NCBI RefSeq assembly: GCF_017220215.1
Contig: NZ_CP071129.1
Location: 2,294,001-2,358,000, forward strand
Direction of reading: 5' to 3'
DNA: 64,000 nucleotides
Origin: Caballeronia sp. M1242
GTDB lineage: Bacteria > Pseudomonadota > Gammaproteobacteria > Burkholderiales > Burkholderiaceae
Positions 31,679 through 40,525 of the stretch are shown piece by piece. The position numbers and the translations under genes were made by a program. Each line of letters starts with the position of its first letter. Positions within the stretch are counted from its first letter, which is position 1. The notes under the pieces are model-generated. The model was not told the DNA's origin and made no database searches. It worked only from the letters and a program-made list of their open reading frames with translations.

Positions 31679-31711
31679 GCCGGAGTTCGGTGTTGGGCAC
31701 CGAAATCCGGC
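31679..31711 (-). terminator. stem-loop at the end of the DUF2827 operon
   Basis: GCCGGA-gt-TCGGTG-ttggg-CACCGA-aa-TCCGGC forms a 12-bp stem with one 2x2 internal loop, 32 bp past the stop of the last DUF2827 gene. The downstream U-tract is weak on the minus strand, so it may act as a transcript-end stabiliser. Confidence 0.5.
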
Positions 31712-31742
31712 AGCAAAGCGACCATGAAAATGCGGATAAGAA

Positions 31743-32870
31743 TTAGCGCGGAATTCTTTCCATCAGTGAACTCAGCAAACCAGTGTAAGCAGCCACCAAT
31801 TGCGCATCGTCCGGCAAGAAACGGGTAATGGCTTTGCGCTGTTCATCCCGGTACTGAGCGAACCGTTCATCATGCCCGTCTATCGCCTGGATGACGCGAG
31901 CGGCGCCTTCCTTGACATCGTTTGCGTGATAGTAGTAACCGAGATCGGTGCATAACGTTGCGTTATGGATCAGCGGATATCCTTGCCAGCACACTTCAAG
32001 ATAAAAGTAATTGAGCGGATTTTCCCACTGATGAGAGACGACGATATCCGTTCTTTCGGACAGGAATGTGGGAGTATCGAAGCGCCCGAGGAAAACTGCT
32101 TTGTGCTGGCGGACGATGTCGAGCTGATTCATCAGCGAGATGAATTCCCGGCAATTGGTTGCAAGGTGCTGTGTATTGGTCACCTGCAGCAACTCGATTG
32201 CATCAGGCCGCTCACGATAGGCCAATTCTGCGATCATCGCTGGATACAGGCAGAACTTGACGACGTTGATATTCGGTTCCATCACGCTCAGCCGCCGCGG
32301 ACCCTGGTGCGGGCGATACTCACCCGACGCGGGCATTTCCGCCGTGCGTGCATTCAGAAAAACGGGGCTCCAGATGAACGGAACAACCCGCGCGGACTGT
32401 CGGCGCATCACTTCGAAATAGGGTTGGCTGATATTGGCGACCTGCGGGATCATCCAGATATCATCGTACCGCTGATTAACGAACAGGTTGTCGCCGAAGC
32501 TGGGCTTATTGAAGAGAATCGATTCCATCGCGTGGACGTATTCGAATCCGCAGCAATACGAAACAAGCCGCGCGCCGCGCTGTTTCAAGTATTCGGTGGC
32601 GCCGGGGTCGATCTGCCCACCCAGTTCGATGAGCACATCAATATTGTCCTTGGCACCTTCGAAGGTGACGGTAGGCCAGCGGTTCAAGTCCCATGGCAGT
32701 TTGTCCGTGATGGGAACCGACGTCGTATTGACCAGCACAACGTTTTCGACATTCGCACAATTCTTCAGCGCCTCCGCCAGAAAGACAGCGTTCTGCTTGA
32801 TGCCGTTGTTCCACAGGGTCTCAGCCTCGTGGTGCAAGCCGATCGTGATTCCGATACGAAGCCTTTTCAT
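31743..32870 (-). CDS. DUF2827 protein, putative glycosyltransferase (third in operon)
   Basis: A 375-aa protein starting MKRLRIGITIGLHHEAETLW. It matches its two upstream paralogues throughout: NGIKQNAVFLAEALKN near the N-terminus, VDVLIELGGQIDP-like and GARLVSYCCGFEYVHAMES, the central YDDIWMIPQ, VVPFIWSPVF and VMEPNINVVK, and C-terminal DIVVSHQWENPLNYFYLEV with QGYPLIHNATL. The two-lobe layout with a late NYxYLE...GYPLIHN motif resembles GT-B glycosyltransferases. No biochemical function is established for the family that I know of. It follows the middle gene after 46 bp. Confidence 0.75.
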   Translation of the reverse strand: MKRLRIGITIGLHHEAETLWNNGIKQNAVFLAEALKNCANVENVVLVNTTSVPITDKLPWDLNRWPTVTFEGAKDNIDVLIELGGQIDPGATEYLKQRGARLVSYCCGFEYVHAMESILFNKPSFGDNLFVNQRYDDIWMIPQVANISQPYFEVMRRQSARVVPFIWSPVFLNARTAEMPASGEYRPHQGPRRLSVMEPNINVVKFCLYPAMIAELAYRERPDAIELLQVTNTQHLATNCREFISLMNQLDIVRQHKAVFLGRFDTPTFLSERTDIVVSHQWENPLNYFYLEVCWQGYPLIHNATLCTDLGYYYHANDVKEGAARVIQAIDGHDERFAQYRDEQRKAITRFLPDDAQLVAAYTGLLSSLMERIPR

Positions 32871-32916
32871 CGCCCAGTACTCCAGTGCCGCGTTGCCAAT
32901 TCAGTTAATTCGAAGA

Positions 32917-34068
32917 TCACGCTCTTGCGTAGACCGCTTCTATTGCCTGCGTGTAAATACGCACGTTGTCCTCGTTCTCGGGATCAAGCGTATGCAGGAA
33001 CGCCTTCGCCGCTGCGCGGTAACTCGTCAGGTCTTCGTCATGCATGCCGAACGCGCGACGCAACGCCAACCCGCCCTCTTCGCAGTCGAAGTCGTGATAG
33101 CGGTACCCGCAGTTCCCGATAAGATGCGAGTTATGAATGAGTGGATAACCGCCATACAACGCCTCGTAATAGACGTAGTTCTGCGGGTTCTCCCATTGGT
33201 GACTGACCACTGCATCGACCGACACCGGCACGATCTGCGCGAACGGGTAACGTCCTTCGAAGAACCCCAGTCCGTGCTTGACCAAATCGAGGCTTTGCGC
33301 AAACCCCGCAAACGCCGGATGTTCCTTCAGCTTGAAAGTGTTGTACGCGTACATGCGCTCAATCATGTCGGGATTAGCGCGATGCGCCGCTTCGCAGCAC
33401 AGCATGGGAATAAAGCTTGTCTTCACCATGCAGACGTTAGGCTCGAAAATGCCGATGCGCCAGCGGCGGCGACCAGGTTGATAGCCGAACTTCTGCCCCG
33501 CCGGTAACCTCGCGACTTCGCGGTCGAGTACCACCGGACTCCAGAGATGCGGCATCAGTTTCACGGGTGCGCGAAAGAGCGTCTCGAAGTACGGCGCACA
33601 ACTATTCTCATATTCAGGCAGCGTCCACACTTCATCGTATGGCGCGCCAGAGATTAGCAAGGCATGCTGAAGATTGAACACCATGCGCTCGATGTCGATC
33701 ACGTAATCGTTACCCACGCGCATCGTAATGATCTTGCCGCCCTTCTCCCGAAACTTGATCGCCCATTCGCGGTTGAGCTGCGCGCTCATCTCGATCATGA
33801 CATCGAGCTTGTTCATCGCGGTTTCCATGTCGATCAGCGGCGCGGGCGCATCCACCAGGAAACGCTTCGCATCCTCCGGGCCGCCGTCGCCTCCACCCGT
33901 CACGAGATAAGTGGCCTTCACACGCGGCGAGCGTTTCAGCAGCATCACGAGGTAGAGACAGTTCTGGAAAATACCGTTTTCCCAAAGCGACTGCTCGCCT
34001 TTGCGAATAAAAATGGATACGCCGATATTGAGCCGTTCGGGCATACCGGATTTCGTTTGCTTGTTCAT
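32917..34068 (-). CDS. DUF2827 protein, putative glycosyltransferase (second in operon)
   Basis: A 383-aa paralogue: SLWENGIFQNCLYLVMLLKR, YDEVWTLPEYE, LMPHLWSPVVL, IGIFEPNVCMVKTSFIPML, VVSHQWENPQNYVYYEALYG and GGYPLIHNSHL. It lacks the CCG of the other two (IITMRVGNDYV instead), so its acceptor or donor may differ. Its ATG overlaps the stop of the preceding gene (ATGA), implying translational coupling and perhaps a complex. Three diverged copies suggest sequential or combinatorial sugar additions rather than dosage. Confidence 0.75.
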   Translation of the reverse strand: MNKQTKSGMPERLNIGVSIFIRKGEQSLWENGIFQNCLYLVMLLKRSPRVKATYLVTGGGDGGPEDAKRFLVDAPAPLIDMETAMNKLDVMIEMSAQLNREWAIKFREKGGKIITMRVGNDYVIDIERMVFNLQHALLISGAPYDEVWTLPEYENSCAPYFETLFRAPVKLMPHLWSPVVLDREVARLPAGQKFGYQPGRRRWRIGIFEPNVCMVKTSFIPMLCCEAAHRANPDMIERMYAYNTFKLKEHPAFAGFAQSLDLVKHGLGFFEGRYPFAQIVPVSVDAVVSHQWENPQNYVYYEALYGGYPLIHNSHLIGNCGYRYHDFDCEEGGLALRRAFGMHDEDLTSYRAAAKAFLHTLDPENEDNVRIYTQAIEAVYARA

Positions 34069-35222
34069 ACGCCGAGCTTCGCCTCGCTGCCTTGAAACAA
34101 ATTCAGTAACCGGTCGGCAAAGCTGTCCAGGTTTGCTTGATTGAAGGGGTTCACTGAGTCGATGACACGCTGCGCACGAGCGCGATAGTCCGCAAGCGAC
34201 GCATCGTGCTCCCGCGCTGCGCGCAAGAGCTGCCGCCCTCCCTCCTGTGAATCGAAGCCAGGGTAGTAATAGCCGGCCTCGAGCCAGGGCGAGTTATGCA
34301 CGAGGGGATAGCCGCCGTATAGCACGTCGAGATAAAGATAATTCTGGTCGTTGCCCCATTGATGGGACACAACGGCATCCGAAAACTGCGACATAAATCC
34401 CGCAATATCGTTGCGCCCGTGGAACGTCGCTTTACTGTCCTTGACGATATTCAGGGAATTAGCCATCTGCACGAGCGTCGGATGATCCTTCATATGCAAA
34501 GTATTGAGCACATGCATGTGCGAAACACTTGAAGGATCGGTCCGATATGCCTCTTCACAGGCAAGCATCGGGATGCTGGACGTTTTAACGACGGAAATAT
34601 TCGGCTCAAAGATGGAGACGCGAAAGCCTTGCCGCTGAGAAGCATCGCCGAGCGCCCCGTCCGGGCGCGGCTGATATCCATAATGGAAGCCGTGTTCGCT
34701 TATCTCTGCGATGCGCTGCTCGAGAAACTGGGGATGCCATATGAACGGCACCAAATGAACGTCGCACCGGTGCAGCGTGCGCATCATTGGAATGGACAGA
34801 CGGTCCTTGGACATCAACCAGATCTCGTCATAACGGTCGGGACGCATGACGTGCACCGGTTTGTCGAAAACCGGCGATTCCACCAGCCCCACATACGGCT
34901 GGCCGCAACAGTAGTAGACGACCTTCTTTCCACGCGCGCGCATGAGGTCGAGCCACTGCGTGTCGAGCGCACCGCCCATTTCGAAGATGACGTCGACCTG
35001 ATCTGTGGCGTCGTGGATCCGCATGATGCGCATCCCCTTCGCCGATGCATTCACTTGCGGAGGCAACGCGTTCTGATCACCGACATCGATCAGCGAAACG
35101 CTTTCCACGAAAGGTAGCCGCTGCAAAGCCTCCGCCAGAAAGACGACATTCTGGCCGAGACCGTTTTGCCAAATGTTCTGCCCTTGATGCGTGACGACAG
35201 AAATTCCGATTCGAATAGTCAC
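34065..35222 (-). CDS. DUF2827 protein, putative glycosyltransferase (first in operon)
   Basis: A 385-aa paralogue with the start assigned to GTG at 35220-35222 (VTIRIGISVVTHQGQNIWQN), which aligns with the N-termini of the other two; GAGAAA 8-13 bp upstream may be the ribosome-binding site. Shared motifs: NGLGQNVVFLAEALQRL, VDVIFEMGGALDTQW, KKVVYYCCGQPYVGLVES, YDEIWLMSKDR, LVPFIWHPQFL, IFEPNISVVKTSSIPML, VVSHQWGNDQNYLYLDVLYG and GGYPLVHNSPW. It is the promoter-proximal gene of the three. Confidence 0.75.
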   Translation of the reverse strand: MTIRIGISVVTHQGQNIWQNGLGQNVVFLAEALQRLPFVESVSLIDVGDQNALPPQVNASAKGMRIMRIHDATDQVDVIFEMGGALDTQWLDLMRARGKKVVYYCCGQPYVGLVESPVFDKPVHVMRPDRYDEIWLMSKDRLSIPMMRTLHRCDVHLVPFIWHPQFLEQRIAEISEHGFHYGYQPRPDGALGDASQRQGFRVSIFEPNISVVKTSSIPMLACEEAYRTDPSSVSHMHVLNTLHMKDHPTLVQMANSLNIVKDSKATFHGRNDIAGFMSQFSDAVVSHQWGNDQNYLYLDVLYGGYPLVHNSPWLEAGYYYPGFDSQEGGRQLLRAAREHDASLADYRARAQRVIDSVNPFNQANLDSFADRLLNLFQGSEAKLGV

Positions 35223-35967
35223 AGTTGATTTCTCAGAAATGCCGGATTGCGTATTCGTAAATAAAGCCGCAATGCTTTGCTTGCTCACTGGCAGCGCCGG
35301 GTGCGCCGCAGCACGACACATTCGCCGACGGCCCTTAGCAGGAGCGGGAGAAGCGCTAGATCAGGGCGAATGGAACAGCCAACCTACGCTTGAATATATA
35401 GAAGATTTTCTAGATTTCCCAGCAATCCGGATATTTATAAGAGTCGTCCTAACGTTTCAGAATTCGCAACGAGGAGACAAGGCGCCGAGTCAAGATAGAC
35501 GGGAAGGAGACTACCGGCTACGACAGGGCGCTGCAATGGACTGATCGAGTCGGTTGTGTGTTTGCCGGCGACCGGCGGTGGACGTGATCCACGAACTGCC
35601 TTCCAACCGCGCCGATATGCTCGCCAATAAGCAGGTAAGGCGATTACTCCAAGCGTATCGGCAGTTAGATAGCGAGATCGCTGATTATTATCATTCTAGT
35701 TCTATTCGATTTAAGAACAATCAGCGTTAATTGTATGCGAAGCAACTGCTAGTATGCCAACGCGCATGACGTCAGCGAATCAATTGGGATTAACCGACAG
35801 CTACGTCGGCTAGAAGCATTGCTTTGCTTTTGTCATGCTCGCTGCGATCGAGAAGTGTTCGGCTCATGATCGGCACTCAAGAAACGCGAACCGAGCGAAC
35901 GCTTGATGGAGACGACATATTCTCGCGCATGCAAAACAAACTCTGTGACTAAAGCGAAGAGGTTATT
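35223..35967. other. 745-bp AT-rich intergenic region
   Basis: Visibly richer in A/T than the flanks (notably 35,380-35,460 and 35,660-35,760), suggesting acquired DNA. It must hold the promoters of the leftward DUF2827 operon and the rightward peptide gene. A 37-codon frame at 35617-35730 (MLANKQVRRLLQAYRQLDSE...) is vaguely YdcH-like but unsupported by a ribosome-binding site. Nothing else was recognised. Confidence 0.45.
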
Positions 35968-36093
35968 ATGATTAAGATCGATCGTAGTGTGCTGGCCCAA
36001 GCGCAAATGGCAGGCGGGTCCACCAAGGCAAGTTCGAGTGCGACTTCCTCGACCAATGTGACCATTGATATCTCGCAGGCCCCGGTACACTAA
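35968..36093 (+). CDS. 41-aa Ser/Thr-rich peptide, candidate modified-peptide precursor
   Basis: The ATG at 35968 follows AGAGG at good spacing and opens 41 codons. Residues 1-17 (MIKIDRSVLAQAQMAGG) look leader-like and end in Gly-Gly; residues 18-33 (STKASSSATSSTNVTI) are dominated by Ser/Thr; the end is DISQAPVH. There are no Cys residues. A 9-bp inverted repeat follows 17 bp after the stop. It is divergent from three putative glycosyltransferase genes, so the Ser/Thr-rich part could be a glycosylation substrate. No dedicated transporter or peptidase is nearby, so function is unproven. Confidence 0.45.
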   Translation: MIKIDRSVLAQAQMAGGSTKASSSATSSTNVTIDISQAPVH

Positions 36094-36110
36094 CCGGTTC
36101 ATTGGGCCTT

Positions 36111-36129
36111 GGCAGGCCGGCGGCCTGCC
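36111..36129 (+). terminator. GC-rich hairpin after the peptide gene
   Basis: GGCAGGCCG-G-CGGCCTGCC is a perfect 9-bp inverted repeat, 17 bp past the peptide stop codon. No T-run follows, so it may protect the 3' end or only partly terminate. Its presence supports a real short transcript. Confidence 0.45.
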
Positions 36130-36301
36130 GTAGACTGAGTGTTCATTCCGGTGCACTGAGTGACACCGGTGTACACAGCGGCCGCATGTGACACGGAATG
36201 CGTCGCCGGAACGCGAAGCACCAGCGCGCGTTCCGCTGAATCCTCCGGGCAGGGCGGCCTTACCTCGTGCAATCTATTGCCGAAGTCGCGCCGCCATCGG
36301 C

Positions 36302-36934
36302 TTATTTTTGAGGCGCAAGCTCACTCGCCGCACGCGCTAATCGCGTCACTTCCTCCCAATTCTGCGCAGCAAGCGCAGCCTTCGGCGTCAGCCACGATCC
36401 CCCAACACAGACCACATTCGGCTGCGCGAGAAACAGCGACGCCGTCTCCGCCGTAATGCCCCCAGTCGGGCAGAACTTCAGATTCGGGAACGGCCCATAA
36501 AACGCCTGGAGCATCGGAACACCACCCGCCTGCTGCGCGGGGAAGAACTTCACGATCTCATAGCCCAGTTCCATCGCGGTAATGATGTCGCTCGGCGTCA
36601 TCACGCCCGGCAGCAGCGGCAATCCGGCGTCCTGCGCGGCCTTATGCATGTCTTTGGTCAAGCCCGGCGACACGCCAAACTGCGCGCCCGCTTTCTTGGC
36701 CTGCTCGCAATGCTCCGGCTTCGTGATCGTGCCGACGCCGACGACGATGTCCTCCGCGAGTTGACTCGCACGTTCGATCGCCCCGATGCCCGCCGCCGTG
36801 CGCAACGTGATTTCGAGCACCTTCACGCCGCCCGCATGCAGCGCCCGCGATACGTGTTCGCCCTGCTCGACCGAATCGAATGCGAGCACCGGAATGACCG
36901 GGCCCAGACGCACGATTTCGCTTACCGTCTTCAT
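36302..36934 (-). CDS. eda: 2-dehydro-3-deoxy-phosphogluconate aldolase
   Basis: A 210-aa KDPG aldolase that splits KDPG into pyruvate and glyceraldehyde 3-phosphate. Motifs: LEITLRTAAGIGAIERASQL with the active-site Glu/Arg, VGVGTITKPEH, FGVSPGLT and the Schiff-base Lys in YEIVKFFPAQQAGG. It lies 80 bp downstream of edd with a clean AAGGAG-like site, forming the Entner-Doudoroff pair. Confidence 0.96.
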   Translation of the reverse strand: MKTVSEIVRLGPVIPVLAFDSVEQGEHVSRALHAGGVKVLEITLRTAAGIGAIERASQLAEDIVVGVGTITKPEHCEQAKKAGAQFGVSPGLTKDMHKAAQDAGLPLLPGVMTPSDIITAMELGYEIVKFFPAQQAGGVPMLQAFYGPFPNLKFCPTGGITAETASLFLAQPNVVCVGGSWLTPKAALAAQNWEEVTRLARAASELAPQK

Positions 36935-37014
36935 GTGATGCGACTCCTTCTTGTGTGCGGCGACGCTGTCGTCGGACCGCGGGTTTCTGTCAGGTTGAAC
37001 CGTGGCTAGATTCG

Positions 37015-38922
37015 TTAGCGTCCATGCACCATTTGACGATCGGCGTGGCCCGCAGCCGCCGTCGCGCCGCCATCCGTCGACGCGGTCTTCGCGCCGATCA
37101 GCGGACCGAACACCGACGCGCCCTCCTCGGCCGGCAGCGCCGCGCTGCGGAACACGCCGAACAGTTCGCGCCCGAAGCCCACTTCGTTCTCCGCCTGATT
37201 CGCCGGCGCTTCGACTTCGCGCGACGCCCATTCGCGCGCATCGATTTCGATGTCGAGCACGCCAGCCGGCGCGTCGATCACCACCACATCGCCGGTGCGC
37301 ACCTTGCCGAGCGGCCCGTGCAACAGCGCCTCCGGCGACACGTGGATCACGGCCGGCACCTTCCCCGATGCGCCCGACATGCGGCCGTCGGTGACCAGCG
37401 CGACATGGAAGCCCTGATCCTGCAACACGCCGAGAAGCGGCGTCAACCGATGCAGTTCCGGCATGCCGTTCGCGCGCGCGCCCTGAAAGCGCACGACCGC
37501 GACGAAATCTCGCTTCAGTTCGCCCTTGTCGAAGGCTTCCTGCACTTCTTCCTGCGAATTGAACACGATGGCCGGCGCCTTCACGACGCGATGCTCAGGC
37601 GCCACCGCAGAAATCTTGATGACGCCGCGACCGAGCTTGCCCTGCATCAGCCGCAAGCCGCCATCCGGCTGGAACGGCTCGCGAATGCCGCGCAGCACCT
37701 TCGTGTCGTGACTTTCAGCGGCGCCATCGACCCATTGCAGCTTGCCGTCGATAAGTTTCGGCTCCTTCGTGTAGTGCGACAAGCCGCGGCCCGCGACCGT
37801 CTGCACGTCTTCGTGCAGCAAGCCGCCTTCCAGCAGATTGCGCACGAGAAACGCCACGCCGCCCGCCGCGTGGAAATGGTTCACGTCGGCCTTGCCGTTC
37901 GGGTAGATCTTGGCGAGCAACGGCACGACCTGCGACAACTCGTCGAAGTCGTTCCAGTCGATCACGATGCCCGCCGCCCGCGCGATCGCCACGAGATGCA
38001 GCGTGTGATTGGTCGAACCGCCTGTCGCGAGCAGCGCGACGATGCCGTTGACGATCGCCTTCTCATCGACCACATGGCCGATCGGCGTGTAGTTGCCGCG
38101 CTCGAGCGTGAGATCGAGCACGCGGCGCGCGGCTTCGGCGGTGAGCGCATCGCGCAGCGGCGTGTGCGGGTGCACGAACGCCGCGCTCGGCAGGTGCAGC
38201 CCCATCACTTCCATCAGCATCTGATTGCTGTTGGCCGTGCCGTAGAACGTGCAGGTGCCGTGACCGTGATACGCGGCGGCCTCCGCTTCGAGCAACGCGT
38301 CGCGATTGCACTTGCCGGTCGCGAACTCCTGGCGAACCTTTGCCTTCTCGTCGTTGGTGAGGCCGCTCGTCATCGGGCCGGCGGGAACGAAGATGGTCGG
38401 CAGATGGCCGAATTGCAGCGCGCCGATGGCCAGGCCCGGCACGATCTTGTCGCAGACGCCGAGGCACAGCGCCGCGTCGAACATGTTGTGCGTGAGCGCG
38501 ACGGCCGTGCTCATCGCGATCACTTCCCGCGAAAACAGCGACAGCTCCATGCCCGCGTTGCCCTGCGTGATGCCGTCGCACATGGCCGGCACGCCGCCCG
38601 CGAATTGCGCGATGCCGCCGTGTTCGCGCGCCGCCTGCTTGATGATGTCCGGAAAGCTCTTGTACGGCGCGTGCGCGGAAAGCATCTCGTTATACGACGA
38701 CACAATGCCGATGTTCGGCTCGCGCACCGCCTTGATCGCGATCTTCTCCTGACCTTCGAGTCCGGCGAAACCGTGCGCTAGGTTCGCGCAGGACAGCGCG
38801 CCGCGCGCCGGGAACTTGCCGTGCGCCGCGTCGATGCGCGCGAGATACGCCGCGCGCGTGGACTTGCTGCGCTCGATCACGCGGTCGGTGACCTTCTTGA
38901 GTTGTGAATGCGGGGAAACCAT
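37015..38922 (-). CDS. edd: 6-phosphogluconate dehydratase
   Basis: A 635-aa member of the IlvD/Edd family. It dehydrates 6-phosphogluconate to KDPG using an iron-sulfur cluster; Cys ligand regions are [20 protein letters not shown] and [12 protein letters not shown], and the C-terminal [20 protein letters not shown] is a family signature. Start at 38920-38922 follows AAGGAG. A HexR-like operator sits 110 bp upstream, and hexR is divergent. Confidence 0.96.
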   Translation of the reverse strand: MVSPHSQLKKVTDRVIERSKSTRAAYLARIDAAHGKFPARGALSCANLAHGFAGLEGQEKIAIKAVREPNIGIVSSYNEMLSAHAPYKSFPDIIKQAAREHGGIAQFAGGVPAMCDGITQGNAGMELSLFSREVIAMSTAVALTHNMFDAALCLGVCDKIVPGLAIGALQFGHLPTIFVPAGPMTSGLTNDEKAKVRQEFATGKCNRDALLEAEAAAYHGHGTCTFYGTANSNQMLMEVMGLHLPSAAFVHPHTPLRDALTAEAARRVLDLTLERGNYTPIGHVVDEKAIVNGIVALLATGGSTNHTLHLVAIARAAGIVIDWNDFDELSQVVPLLAKIYPNGKADVNHFHAAGGVAFLVRNLLEGGLLHEDVQTVAGRGLSHYTKEPKLIDGKLQWVDGAAESHDTKVLRGIREPFQPDGGLRLMQGKLGRGVIKISAVAPEHRVVKAPAIVFNSQEEVQEAFDKGELKRDFVAVVRFQGARANGMPELHRLTPLLGVLQDQGFHVALVTDGRMSGASGKVPAVIHVSPEALLHGPLGKVRTGDVVVIDAPAGVLDIEIDAREWASREVEAPANQAENEVGFGRELFGVFRSAALPAEEGASVFGPLIGAKTASTDGGATAAAGHADRQMVHGR

Positions 38923-39031
38923 CGAAGCTCCTTGTCTCACTGCGGCGCGCGTGCCGTCGAGTTATGGATTGGACAATCGCGAGGAACGGCGGCTGAGTCG
39001 TTGTTGTATGGCTGGCCGTTTGGCGTCATAT

Positions 39032-39047
39032 TAGTAGAAAAACTACA
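39032..39047. promoter_or_regulatory. HexR-like operator, edd side
   Basis: TAGTAGAAAAACTACA; read on the minus strand TGTAGTTTTTCTACTA, close to the reported HexR consensus TGTAnTnnnAnTACA. It is 110 bp upstream of edd, suitable for KDPG-relieved repression of edd-eda. Confidence 0.65.
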
Positions 39048-39152
39048 CGGTGACAATGCACTAAATGCGCCCGCCAATTCAGCAGACACCTAAGTCAAAG
39101 CCTTTATCGATCGACATCTCAGGGAAATCCCTAAGAACCGCAGTCGACACTA

Positions 39153-39167
39153 TGTAGTATTTGTACA
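39153..39167. promoter_or_regulatory. HexR-like operator, hexR side
   Basis: TGTAGTATTTGTACA, a TGTA-N7-TACA palindrome 54 bp before the hexR start. It matches the same half-sites as the element at 39032 and would allow autoregulation. Confidence 0.6.
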
Positions 39168-39221
39168 AGGTGATTCATCGGCTATAGTCGCAGGCAAATT
39201 CCAGCATAGGCGAGTTTTCCG

Positions 39222-40061
39222 ATGTTGCTGTCCCAAGTTGAAGCAATGCGCGAGCAGTTGCGCCCGTCCGAGCGCAAGCTCGCCGATTACGTGCTGGAAG
39301 CGCCGCGCGAGGTCCTCGACCTTTCGATGACCGATTTCGCCGCGCGAGCAGGCGTGAGCCAGCCGACCATCGCGCGTTTTTGTCAGGCGCTCGGCTTCTC
39401 CGGCTTCCGGGAATTCAAGATTCGGCTCGCGCAAAGCGTCGCAGCGGATGTGCCCACGGTCTACCGCGACGTCCGCAGCGACGAACCCGCAGCCGGCGTC
39501 GCGGCGAAAGTGCTGGACCGCACCATCGGGGCGCTGATCGCGGTGCGAAACAGCTTGTCGTCGGACAGCGTGGCGGCGGCCATCGCGATTCTTTCGGATG
39601 CGCGGCGCATCGAGTTTTATGGCGCCGGGGGCTCGGGCATCGCCGCGCTCGACATGCAGCACAAGTTTTTCCGTCTCGGCGTGCCGTCAGTCGCGTACGC
39701 CGATCCGCATACCTACACGACGTCGGCGGCGCTGCTCGGTCCCGGCGATGTGGTGGTCGCCATCTCGAACACCGGCCGCACAAAGGACATTCTCGATGCG
39801 TGCAAATCCGCGCTCAATGGCGGGGCGAAAGTGATCGCAATCACGCACGGCAATTCGCCGCTCGCGCGACTGGCGAGCGTCGGCCTGTTCGCGAACGTCG
39901 ACGAGGACACGGATATCTTTTCGCCGATGACGTCGCGCGTCTCGCATCTCGCAATCGGCGATATTCTGGCGGTGGGACTGGCACTGGCGCGCGGTCCGCA
40001 ACTGGCGGAGAAGCTCGCCGAGGCGAAGGACGTGCTGGAAGGACGCCGGGTAGGCACGTGA
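39222..40061 (+). CDS. hexR: HexR-like RpiR-family transcriptional regulator
   Basis: A 279-aa regulator: N-terminal RpiR-type HTH (LSMTDFAARAGVSQPTIARF, residues 34-53) and a C-terminal SIS sugar-phosphate domain (EFYGAGGSGIAALDMQHKFF; VVAISNTGRTKDILDACKSA). HexR proteins bind KDPG and control glucose catabolic genes. Divergence from edd-eda and the two operator-like palindromes support the name. A GTGAGCC/GGCTCAC hairpin covers the stop. Confidence 0.88.
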   Translation: MLLSQVEAMREQLRPSERKLADYVLEAPREVLDLSMTDFAARAGVSQPTIARFCQALGFSGFREFKIRLAQSVAADVPTVYRDVRSDEPAAGVAAKVLDRTIGALIAVRNSLSSDSVAAAIAILSDARRIEFYGAGGSGIAALDMQHKFFRLGVPSVAYADPHTYTTSAALLGPGDVVVAISNTGRTKDILDACKSALNGGAKVIAITHGNSPLARLASVGLFANVDEDTDIFSPMTSRVSHLAIGDILAVGLALARGPQLAEKLAEAKDVLEGRRVGT

Positions 40062-40080
40062 GCCGGCGCCGGGCTCACGT
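40056..40080. terminator. hairpin between convergent hexR and the hemJ-like gene
   Basis: ACGTGAGCC-GGCGCCG-GGCTCACGT, a 9-bp stem that includes the hexR stop codon. It has no U-tract, so bidirectional termination is uncertain. Confidence 0.45.
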
Positions 40081-40088
40081 AAGAGACA

Positions 40089-40505
40089 TCAGAACGGTTT
40101 GACGACCACCAGCAGCGTCGCGCCGAGCAAGCCGAGCACCGGCAGCTCGTTGTACATGCGGTACCACTTGTCCGAGCGCGTGTTCTCGCCGCGCTGGAAC
40201 GTGCGCAGCAGTACGCCGCAATACGCGTGATAAACAATCAGCAACACGACGATGCCGAGCTTCGCGTGCAACCAGCCCTGTCCGCGCCCGATGCCGACAT
40301 CCAGCCACAGCCACAGCCCGCACGCGAGCGCCGGCACCGCGATGAACGTCATGAAGCGAAAGAGCTTGCGCGCCATCAGCAGCAGGCGCGCGGTCGCTGT
40401 CGGGTCCTTCTCCATCGCGAGATTGACGTAAATGCGCGGCAAGTAGAACAGCCCCGCGAACCACGAGGCGACCAGCACGATATGCAGCGATTTGATCCAG
40501 AGCAT
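40089..40505 (-). CDS. hemJ: HemJ/CopD-family membrane protein, putative protoporphyrinogen oxidase
   Basis: A 138-aa protein with four hydrophobic helices. The conserved His is in MLWIKSLHIVLVASWFAGLF, then FYLPRIYVNL, RKLFRFMTFIAVPAL and GWLHAKLGIVVLLIVYHAY. These match the HemJ (UPF0093) family, which oxidises protoporphyrinogen IX without oxygen in many bacteria lacking HemG/HemY. It ends the proA-side gene run, 20 bp after proA. A copper-resistance CopD relative is the less likely alternative. Confidence 0.85.
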   Translation of the reverse strand: MLWIKSLHIVLVASWFAGLFYLPRIYVNLAMEKDPTATARLLLMARKLFRFMTFIAVPALACGLWLWLDVGIGRGQGWLHAKLGIVVLLIVYHAYCGVLLRTFQRGENTRSDKWYRMYNELPVLGLLGATLLVVVKPF

Positions 40506-40525
40506 CGTTTGTCTTTGGGTCGTTC

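Larger units (their letters stand above)
31055..31742. other. 688-bp AT-richer intergenic region
   Basis: No gene with convincing coding character is seen. It holds the presumed promoter of the adhesin gene (AT-rich 31,070-31,120), a 10-bp inverted repeat (31245-31291), and a stem-loop past the DUF2827 operon (31679-31711). Short open frames here lack ribosome-binding sites or recognisable composition. Confidence 0.5.

Noticed and set aside
35191-35544. 117-codon plus-strand frame near the DUF2827 promoter
   Set aside because: Its first part is antisense to the start of a real gene and it lacks a ribosome-binding site.
35968-36093. Classical lasso, lanthipeptide or microcin precursor
   Set aside because: No Cys, no suitable modification enzyme, no transporter or peptidase nearby; only a glycopeptide-type hypothesis is kept.
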